This document shows positions 5,910 through 10,759 of a stretch of 10,759 nucleotides of DNA, piece after piece. The stretch covers positions 1 to 10,759 of the forward strand of contig JAEZHO010000437.1 of NCBI GenBank assembly GCA_023416545.1, in the 5' to 3' direction. The position numbers were made by a program, and so were the translations under genes. The notes under the pieces were generated by a model. That model saw only the letters and a program-made list of their open reading frames with translations, had not been told where the DNA came from and searched no databases. The DNA comes from Pseudomonadota bacterium (GTDB lineage Bacteria > Pseudomonadota > Alphaproteobacteria > Rhizobiales > Rhizobiaceae). Each line of letters begins with the position of its first letter. Position 1 is the stretch's first letter.

Positions 5910-6860
5910 TCAGCGGGCAAGCACGATTTCCGCCATCAGCCCGTAGTGGTTGGAGCCCATGGCGGACGGCAGCCGCTCCAGCGAGCGTATGCGGAGCGGT
6001 TCACGCACGTAGACATGGTCGATCGGGACGCCGAACCAGCCGGCCCAGGAGGGCCAGGTCGGCGGTTCGAAGGGCGCGGTGCGAAGCCCGTTCCAGCGCA
6101 GGAAGGTGCGGACATTCGGCGCGATGCTCGACGCGTTGAAGTCGCCCGCGACGAGAAGCGGGCCCTCGATCCGCTGGAGGAGCCTTGCGGCATTGGTCAG
6201 CTCGAAGGTCTGGAAGTCGTCGAAATAGGGCTTGGTGGTATGGATGGCCGCCATGTGGATGGTCTGCCCGTGCCAGGAGATGTCCGAGAGGATCATCCGC
6301 TGTTCGAAGAGGCTGCTCAGCGAGTGGACGGAGGGCCGGCCGAGGGGAGTCTTGGAAAGCACCATGAGGTCGCAGGTGGTCGTCATCTCGCCGCAGCCGA
6401 TGCGGTGGGGATAGACCCGCGACAGCGCGGCCAGTTCGCCGAGCAGCGGCTCGGCCTCGAGCACGTTCACCACGTCTGCTCCGGAGGCCAGGATCATGTC
6501 GCGGATCGCGCCGGCATTCTCGTAATTATCCCACAGGATGTTGAAGGACATCAGCCTGAGCGGCGGCAGTCCGGCGTTCTCGTCGAACGGACGCTGGACC
6601 ATCTCGCCGGTCATCCACAGGGCATGGAGCCCGAGCGCGAGCGATGCCGCGAGCAGCAGGCCGCCATAGAGGCTGCGGTCGAGGAGGAGGGCGAGAAGGG
6701 TCGCGAGGGCGCAGAGGATCGCCAGGTGAAACTGCAGGCTGTGGACGGTCGCGAAAACCCAGGCGCCGCCGAGGTAGCGGGCGGCAATCGCCACGAGCAC
6801 GAGCGACACGATGACGCATATCGCCACCGACAGAAAATACCTCATCCTGCCCGTTCCCAC
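5910..6860 (-). CDS. Membrane-anchored endonuclease/exonuclease/phosphatase family protein
   Basis: This 316-residue protein has an N-terminal membrane anchor followed by an EEP (DNase I-like) metal-dependent phosphoesterase domain. Hydrophobic segments lie at residues 8-27, 43-60 and 65-83. The catalytic domain (about 101-316) shows the family's key residues: N107 in SFNILW, E135 in NVLEAE, H207 in AAIHT, D240 and N242 in AGDFNAS, D281 in PIDHVYV and H305 in SNHYGL. The set is complete, so it should be active. The domain probably faces the periplasm, by analogy with similar EEP proteins. The substrate (nucleic acid, lipid or sugar phosphate) cannot be told. The start is GTG at 6860, chosen because GGGAG lies 5 bases upstream; the later ATG at 6845 has only an abutting AGG. 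It runs against the ABC pair and away from petABC. Confidence 0.88.
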   Translation of the reverse strand: MGTGRMRYFLSVAICVIVSLVLVAIAARYLGGAWVFATVHSLQFHLAILCALATLLALLLDRSLYGGLLLAASLALGLHALWMTGEMVQRPFDENAGLPPLRLMSFNILWDNYENAGAIRDMILASGADVVNVLEAEPLLGELAALSRVYPHRIGCGEMTTTCDLMVLSKTPLGRPSVHSLSSLFEQRMILSDISWHGQTIHMAAIHTTKPYFDDFQTFELTNAARLLQRIEGPLLVAGDFNASSIAPNVRTFLRWNGLRTAPFEPPTWPSWAGWFGVPIDHVYVREPLRIRSLERLPSAMGSNHYGLMAEIVLAR

Positions 6861-6865
6861 TCTTG

Positions 6866-6870
6866 CTCCC
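6866..6870 (-). promoter_or_regulatory. Ribosome binding site supporting a GTG start for the EEP gene
   Basis: On the minus strand GGGAG is followed by 5 bases and then GTG at 6860. This supports the GTG over the in-frame ATG five codons later. Confidence 0.6.
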
Positions 6871-7055
6871 GCCCTGCGGACCTAGCACGGCGATTGCTGC
6901 GCCGCAACGAGACCGCGCCATCCGGGCCAAGGACGGGAGGCGGCGGCAGGGATGTCGGGAAAGGTGGGCGAGGCGGGGTATCGCCGCACATGCAACAGGC
7001 CCGGAAAACCTGCGGAAAGGCCGCGACAAACTGGCTTCTATGCACTTGCCAAGAC

Positions 7056-7084
7056 TGGACATAATTTGCGATCAGGCATAGAAG
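7056..7084 (+). promoter_or_regulatory. petA: Tentative petABC promoter
   Basis: TGGACA at 7056-7061 and TAGAAG at 7079-7084 are separated by 17 bases. The match is moderate and found by eye. It would give a 5' leader of about 100 bases for petA. An alternative is a promoter using CATAAT at 7060-7065, but no good -35 lies at the right distance. Confidence 0.3.
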
Positions 7085-7191
7085 GCGCCGGATTGCCGGG
7101 GAATCTGTGTCCGAATTGTGACCAGATCCACATCCCTGGCTTGGGGGCATATGCGGGTTTTCGCGAAATGCGTGAGAAGGATGTTTGAGCC

Positions 7192-7770
7192 GTGAGCGAG
7201 CACGAGACACACAGCGAAACACTGGGCGAGCCCACTCGCCGTGATTTCCTTTACCTGACCACCGGGATGGCGGGCGTCGTCGGCGCCGCAGCCGTGGCCT
7301 GGCCGTTCATTGATCAGATGCGGCCGGACGCTTCCACGCTGGCGCTCGCCTCGATCGAGGTCGACGTCTCGGCCGTCGAGCCGGGCATGTCGCTAACGGT
7401 CAAGTGGCGCGGCAAGCCGGTCTTCATCCGCAACCGTACCGAGCAGGAAATCGAAGCCGCGAATGCCGTGGCCCTCGAGGAACTGAAGGACCCGATTGCA
7501 CGCAACGACAACCTTCCCGCCGACGCGCAGGCAACGGACATCGACCGTTCGGCCGGCGAGGGCAAGGAGAACTGGATCGTCATGATCGGCTCCTGCACCC
7601 ATCTCGGCTGCGTCCCGCTTGGCCAGGCCGGCGATTTCGGTGGATGGTTCTGTCCTTGCCACGGTTCGCACTACGACACCGCAGGGCGCATCCGTAAGGG
7701 TCCCGCGCCGACCAACCTGCCGGTGCCGACTTTCACGTTTACGTCCGACACAGTGATCCAGATCGGGTGA
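7192..7770 (+). CDS. petA: Ubiquinol-cytochrome c reductase iron-sulfur subunit (Rieske protein)
   Basis: This is the Rieske [2Fe-2S] subunit of the cytochrome bc1 complex. It takes one electron from ubiquinol at the Qo site and passes it to cytochrome c1. The 192-residue length fits alphaproteobacterial members. The N-terminus has a twin-arginine motif (TRRDFL, 15-20) followed by a hydrophobic segment (about 20-42) that serves as an uncleaved Tat signal-anchor. The cluster-binding boxes are intact: CTHLGC at 135-140 and CPCHGS at 154-159, giving ligands C135, H137, C154 and H157 and the disulfide C140-C156. S159 and Y161, which raise the cluster's redox potential, are both present. The start is GTG at 7192, with AAGGA 10 bases upstream; the protein from here begins MSEHETHSET, as expected for rhizobial homologues. 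It is the first gene of petABC; petB follows after 13 bp. Confidence 0.97.
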   Translation: MSEHETHSETLGEPTRRDFLYLTTGMAGVVGAAAVAWPFIDQMRPDASTLALASIEVDVSAVEPGMSLTVKWRGKPVFIRNRTEQEIEAANAVALEELKDPIARNDNLPADAQATDIDRSAGEGKENWIVMIGSCTHLGCVPLGQAGDFGGWFCPCHGSHYDTAGRIRKGPAPTNLPVPTFTFTSDTVIQIG

Positions 7771-7783
7771 GGGGTTCTTATTA

Positions 7784-9076
7784 ATGAGCGGTCATTCCAC
7801 ATACCAGCCGTCTACCGGCATCGAGAAATGGATCGACTCGCGGCTTCCGCTGCCGCGCATGATCCATGACAGCTTCGTTTCATACCCGGTTCCCCGCAAC
7901 CTGAACTATGCCTACACCTTCGGCGCCATGCTGTCGGTGATGCTCATCGTCCAGATCCTGACGGGCATCGTGCTGGCCATGCACTATGCCGCCGAAACGA
8001 CCGTCGCCTTCAACTCGGTCGAGAAGATCATGCGCGACGTCAACCACGGTTGGCTGCTGCGCTACATGCACGCCAATGGCGCGTCCTTCTTCTTCATCGC
8101 CGTCTACCTGCACATCGCCCGCGGCCTCTACTACGGCTCGTACAAGGCTCCGCGCGAAATCCTCTGGATCCTCGGCGTGGTCATCTACCTGCTGATGATG
8201 GCAACAGGCTTCATGGGCTACGTCCTTCCCTGGGGGCAGATGTCCTTCTGGGGCGCGACCGTCATCACCGGCTTCTTCTCGGCCTTCCCGCTGGTGGGCG
8301 AATGGATCCAGCAGTTCCTGCTCGGCGGCTTCGCCGTCGACCAGCCGACGCTGAACCGCTTCTTCTCGCTGCACTACCTGCTGCCGTTCATGATCGCCGG
8401 CGTCGTCATCCTGCACATCTGGGCGCTGCACGTCACCGGCCAGACGAACCCGACCGGCGTCGAGGTGAAGACCAAGACGGACACCGTCCCCTTCACCCCC
8501 TACGCGACGCTGAAGGATGCGCTCGGCGTGTCGGTCTTCCTGATCGTCTACGCATGGTTCGTCTTCTACATGCCGAACTATCTCGGCCACCCGGACAACT
8601 ACATTCCGGCGGATGCCCTGAAGACCCCGGCCCACATCGTTCCGGAATGGTACTACCTGCCGTTCTACGCGATGCTGCGCGCCATCACCTTCAACATCGG
8701 CCCGATCGACTCCAAGCTCGGCGGCGTGCTCGTCATGTTCGGCTCGATCATCGTGCTGTTCTTCCTGCCCTGGCTCGATACTTCCAAGGTTCGCTCGGCC
8801 GTCTATCGTCCGTGGTACAAGCTGTTCTTCTGGATCTTCGTCGCGGACTGCATTCTTCTCGGCTGGCTCGGCGCCATGCCCGCGGAAGGCATCTACGTCA
8901 TCCTGTCGCAGCTCGGCACCCTGTACTACTTCGGCTTCTTCCTGGTGATCATGCCGCTGCTCGGCCTGTTCGAAACGCCGCGCCGCATTCCGAACTCCAT
9001 CACGGAAGCGGTACTGGCGAAGCAGAACAAGTCCGACATGGAAAAGCTCGCCCCTGGCGAAGCGAGCGTTCGATAG
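7784..9076 (+). CDS. petB: Cytochrome b of the bc1 complex
   Basis: This is the membrane core of ubiquinol:cytochrome c oxidoreductase, which carries hemes bL and bH and the Qo and Qi quinone sites. The 430-residue length and eight hydrophobic helices are as expected for a full bacterial cytochrome b rather than the short b6 form. The heme-ligand histidines are visible as pairs 14 residues apart: H96 and H110 in helix B, H197 and H211 in helix D. The Qo-site PEWY motif is at 287-290, and GYVLPWGQMSFWG at 145-157 is the conserved cd region. The ribosome site GAGGGG overlaps the petA stop codon, 9 bases before ATG 7784, which suggests tight co-translation. petC is a separate gene 26 bp downstream, unlike the fused fbcH polyprotein of Bradyrhizobium. 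Confidence 0.98.
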   Translation: MSGHSTYQPSTGIEKWIDSRLPLPRMIHDSFVSYPVPRNLNYAYTFGAMLSVMLIVQILTGIVLAMHYAAETTVAFNSVEKIMRDVNHGWLLRYMHANGASFFFIAVYLHIARGLYYGSYKAPREILWILGVVIYLLMMATGFMGYVLPWGQMSFWGATVITGFFSAFPLVGEWIQQFLLGGFAVDQPTLNRFFSLHYLLPFMIAGVVILHIWALHVTGQTNPTGVEVKTKTDTVPFTPYATLKDALGVSVFLIVYAWFVFYMPNYLGHPDNYIPADALKTPAHIVPEWYYLPFYAMLRAITFNIGPIDSKLGGVLVMFGSIIVLFFLPWLDTSKVRSAVYRPWYKLFFWIFVADCILLGWLGAMPAEGIYVILSQLGTLYYFGFFLVIMPLLGLFETPRRIPNSITEAVLAKQNKSDMEKLAPGEASVR

Positions 9077-9102
9077 CCGAGACCGATAGGGAAAAAACAG
9101 TC

Positions 9103-9960
9103 ATGAAAAAGCTTGTTACAAGCATCCTTTCGCTGGCCTTCGTCGCAGGTCTCGGTTTCTCCGCCGTAGCGGCAGAGGGCGAGCACGCGGAAGGCGCAAC
9201 TCCCCACTACCCGCTGGTCAAGCCGCGGGAAGTGGACTGGAGCTTCGCCGGTCCGTTCGGCCAGTACGACAAGGGACAGCTGCAGCGCGGCCTGAAGATC
9301 TACACGGAAGTCTGCGCCGCCTGCCACTCCATGTCGCTGGTATCCTTCCGCACGCTGGAAGATCTCGGCTACTCCGAAGAGCAGGTGAAGGCCTTCGCGG
9401 CCAACTACCAGGTCACCGACGGCCCGAACGACGATGGCGACATGTTCGAACGGACCGCGGTTCCGTCGGACTACTTCCCGCCGCCGTTCGCCAACCCGCA
9501 GGCTGCCGCCGCATCCAACAACGGCGCAGCCCCGCCGGACTTCTCGCTGATCGCCAAGGCGCGCGGCGTGACCCGCGGCTTCCCGCTGTTCGTTTCCGAC
9601 ATCTTCACCCAGTACCAGGAAGGCGGCGCGGACTACATCTACTCGCTGCTGACCGGTTACCAGGAACCGCCGGAAGGCGTGGAAGTGCCGGAAGGCACCT
9701 ACTACAACCCGTACTTCATCGCGTCCGCCTCGCTTGCCATGGCGCCGCCGCTGTCGGACGGACAGGTCACCTACGACGACGGTTCGCCTGAAACGCTCGA
9801 CCAGTACTCCAAGGACGTCTCGGCGTTCCTGATGTGGGCCGCCGAGCCGCATCTGGAAGACCGCAAGCGGACGGGCTTCATGGTCATGGTCTTCCTGGTG
9901 ATCTTCACCGGCCTGATCTACCTGACGAAGAAGTCGGTCTACGCGAACAAGGAACACTGA
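9103..9960 (+). CDS. petC: Cytochrome c1 of the bc1 complex
   Basis: This is the c-type heme subunit that takes electrons from the Rieske protein and gives them to soluble or membrane cytochrome c. It has 285 residues from ATG 9103, with AGGGA 10 bases upstream. A Sec signal peptide is clear (MKK, hydrophobic 7-20, likely cut after AVAA at residue 24). The heme-binding CAACH is at 71-75 and the probable axial methionine is M213 in ASLAMAPPLSDG. The C-terminal anchor helix is at about 258-275, followed by positive residues, so the heme domain faces the periplasm. The heme is attached there by the Ccm system, which is not in this window. Its frame is open far back across petB, but that part does not resemble any cytochrome; the true start is fixed by the signal peptide. 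It is the last gene of petABC, before an intrinsic terminator. Confidence 0.98.
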   Translation: MKKLVTSILSLAFVAGLGFSAVAAEGEHAEGATPHYPLVKPREVDWSFAGPFGQYDKGQLQRGLKIYTEVCAACHSMSLVSFRTLEDLGYSEEQVKAFAANYQVTDGPNDDGDMFERTAVPSDYFPPPFANPQAAAASNNGAAPPDFSLIAKARGVTRGFPLFVSDIFTQYQEGGADYIYSLLTGYQEPPEGVEVPEGTYYNPYFIASASLAMAPPLSDGQVTYDDGSPETLDQYSKDVSAFLMWAAEPHLEDRKRTGFMVMVFLVIFTGLIYLTKKSVYANKEH

Positions 9961-9983
9961 GGGCCCGGCCCCGGCAATCCATC

Positions 9984-10009
9984 AAAGGCGGCTCCAGGGC
10001 CGCCTTTTT
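9984..10009 (+). terminator. Intrinsic terminator of petABC
   Basis: AAAGGCGGC (9984-9992) pairs perfectly with GCCGCCTTT (9999-10007) around a 6-base loop, and the T-run extends to 10009. The 9-bp stem, GC-rich core and uridine tract are classic. It starts 23 bases after the petC stop and separates the operon from apt. Confidence 0.88.
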
Positions 10010-10078
10010 CTGTTGGGGGCGGTCCGATAAATCGCTAGGCTTCCTCCAGCCAAACCTTTCCAGCAAGCCCGGAACACC

Positions 10079-10618
10079 ATGACAAAGCCCATAGACCTCG
10101 CCGCCTGCGTCCGCTCGATCGTGGACTATCCGAAACCCGGCGTGATCTTCCGAGACATCACGACGCTGCTCGGTGACGCGCGCGCCTTTCGCCAGGCGGT
10201 GGACGAGCTCGTGCGGCCCTATGTGGGGCAGGGCGTCGACAAGATTGCCGGCATCGAGGCGCGCGGCTTCATCCTCGGCGGCGCGCTCGCCCACCAGCTC
10301 TCGGCCGGCTTCGTGCCGATCCGCAAGAAGGGCAAGCTGCCGCACGACACTGTACGGGTCTCCTACAGCCTGGAATACGGCACCGACGAGATGGAGATGC
10401 ACGTGGATGCGGTGAAGCGGGGCGAGAAGGTGATCCTGACGGACGACCTGATCGCCACGGGCGGGACCGCGGAAGGCGCCGTGAAGCTGTTGCGCCAGCA
10501 GGGTGCGGAGATCGTCTCGGCCTGCTTCATCATCGACCTGCCGGATCTCGGCGGACGCCGCAAGCTCGAGGCGCTCGGCGTCGAGGTTCGGACGCTGGTG
10601 GAGTTCGAGGGGCACTGA
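10079..10618 (+). CDS. apt: Adenine phosphoribosyltransferase
   Basis: This cytosolic purine-salvage enzyme converts adenine and PRPP to AMP and pyrophosphate. The 179-residue length is close to E. coli Apt (183). The type I phosphoribosyltransferase PRPP-binding motif is clear: VILTDDLIATGGT at 118-130 with both aspartates. Other family marks are DYPKPGVIFRDIT at 16-28, GIEARGF at 58-64 (substrate pocket), the flexible loop RKKGKLP at 82-88, and the dimer segment YSLEYGTDEMEMH at 97-109. The start is ATG 10079, with GGAA 4 bases upstream. It lies 118 bp after petC, beyond a strong terminator, so it is probably transcribed from its own promoter in the 10010-10070 stretch, though I see no good match to a consensus there. 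The gene at the right edge converges on it with a 22-bp gap. Confidence 0.97.
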   Translation: MTKPIDLAACVRSIVDYPKPGVIFRDITTLLGDARAFRQAVDELVRPYVGQGVDKIAGIEARGFILGGALAHQLSAGFVPIRKKGKLPHDTVRVSYSLEYGTDEMEMHVDAVKRGEKVILTDDLIATGGTAEGAVKLLRQQGAEIVSACFIIDLPDLGGRRKLEALGVEVRTLVEFEGH

Positions 10619-10640
10619 CGCCCCCCGAAAGGACCAGAAG

Positions 10641-10759
10641 CTATTCGAACTCGAGCACGGTGCCGTCGTAGCGCATGACGACGTCGCCGTTCTGGTTGAC
10701 GCCGTCATTGATCGTCAGGTTGAGCCACGTGCCCGGGCGTGACGCGAGCGGGCGGCTGC
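10641..10759 (-). CDS. Unrecognised protein, C-terminal 38 codons (partial, runs off right edge)
   Basis: The minus strand is open from the window edge to TAG at 10641-10643 and encodes a C-terminus that includes PGTWLNLTINDGVNQNGDV and ends YDGTVLEFE. The codon use is strongly GC-ending, like the neighbours, which supports a real gene. The pattern (W, beta-strand, N-x-G-D, beta-strand, DG) looks like a beta-sandwich edge, as seen in some concanavalin-like lyase or lectin folds, but this is a guess from a short fragment. It is convergent with apt across 22 bp, with no visible terminator hairpin between them. Confidence 0.5.
   Translation of the reverse strand, partial: SRPLASRPGTWLNLTINDGVNQNGDVVMRYDGTVLEFE

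Larger units (their letters stand above)
6861..7191. other. Divergent intergenic region upstream of petABC
   Basis: This 331-bp gap separates the EEP gene from petA. It must carry the petABC promoter and probably that of the EEP gene. A tentative petA promoter is TGGACA (7056-7061), 17 bases, TAGAAG (7079-7084), matching the sigma-70 consensus at 5 of 6 and 4 of 6 positions. Two short palindromes lie close to the petA ribosome site: GCATATGC (7147-7154) and TTTCGCGAAA (7159-7168). I see no clear FNR/FixK box (TTGAT-N4-ATCAA) and no RNA gene. An open frame at 6952-7188 has weak codon bias and is probably not coding. Confidence 0.5.

Noticed and set aside
6952..7188. Open frame of 78 codons in the gap before petA, ending 3 bases before its start
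   Set aside because: Third-codon positions are not strongly GC as in all neighbouring genes, the ribosome site is poor (GGGAGG 11 bases away), and the frame covers the stretch that should hold the petA promoter.
7181..7195. Four-codon ORF (ATG at 7181) whose TGA overlaps the petA GTG start, as a translational-coupling leader
   Set aside because: It has no ribosome site at a usable distance (AGG abuts the ATG), and such overlaps arise readily by chance.
8050..9102. The petC frame stays open for about 1 kb back across petB, suggesting a longer or fused cytochrome c1
   Set aside because: The translation of this part is arginine/proline-rich shadow sequence of petB in another frame. petC has its own ribosome site, start and signal peptide at 9103.
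10010..10078. Promoter for apt (TTGGGG at 10013-10018 and TAGGCT at 10036-10041)
   Set aside because: Only 3 of 6 matches in each hexamer. A promoter is expected here because of the upstream terminator, but I cannot place it.

Overview
The window reads as a chromosomal stretch of a GC-rich alphaproteobacterium, most likely a member of the Rhizobiaceae (Rhizobium, Sinorhizobium, Shinella or similar). The evidence is the codon bias, the separate petA-petB-petC genes with rhizobial-type protein sequences, and the overall gene content. I see no insertion sequence, prophage, CRISPR array, tRNA or rRNA.

Layout. (1) On the minus strand, positions 3-1151 hold the N-terminal 383 codons of a Na/Pi-cotransporter-family protein that runs off the left edge. 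Upstream of it on the same strand is trmL (1280-1741), a tRNA wobble-base 2'-O-methyltransferase. (2) A 387-bp gap (1742-2128) precedes two plus-strand ABC half-exporters, 2129-3982 and 4032-5903. They are tandem paralogues and probably form a heterodimer. The gap is not featureless. It carries an 18-codon ORF with a near-perfect ribosome binding site, then a C-rich, G-poor leader with two small hairpins. This looks like a leader-peptide or Rho-type attenuation region and is the most interesting unexplained signal here. (3) A membrane-anchored endonuclease/exonuclease/phosphatase-family protein (5910-6860, minus) ends 6 bp from the end of the second ABC gene. (4) A 331-bp divergent gap leads into petABC (7192-9960), which encodes the Rieske protein, cytochrome b and cytochrome c1 of the respiratory bc1 complex and ends at a good intrinsic terminator. 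(5) apt (10079-10618), adenine phosphoribosyltransferase, follows as its own unit. The C-terminal end of an unrecognised minus-strand gene meets it at the right edge.

How the genes work together. petABC is a self-contained operon that makes the three catalytic subunits of the quinol:cytochrome c oxidoreductase. The ABC pair looks co-transcribed and translationally spaced as a two-gene unit. Its substrate cannot be read from sequence. Its position near petABC raises a link to cytochrome or redox physiology, but an opposing gene lies between them, so this is only a hypothesis. The rest looks like housekeeping: tRNA modification, phosphate handling and purine salvage. I found no strong sign of horizontal transfer, and no clear new multi-gene system.
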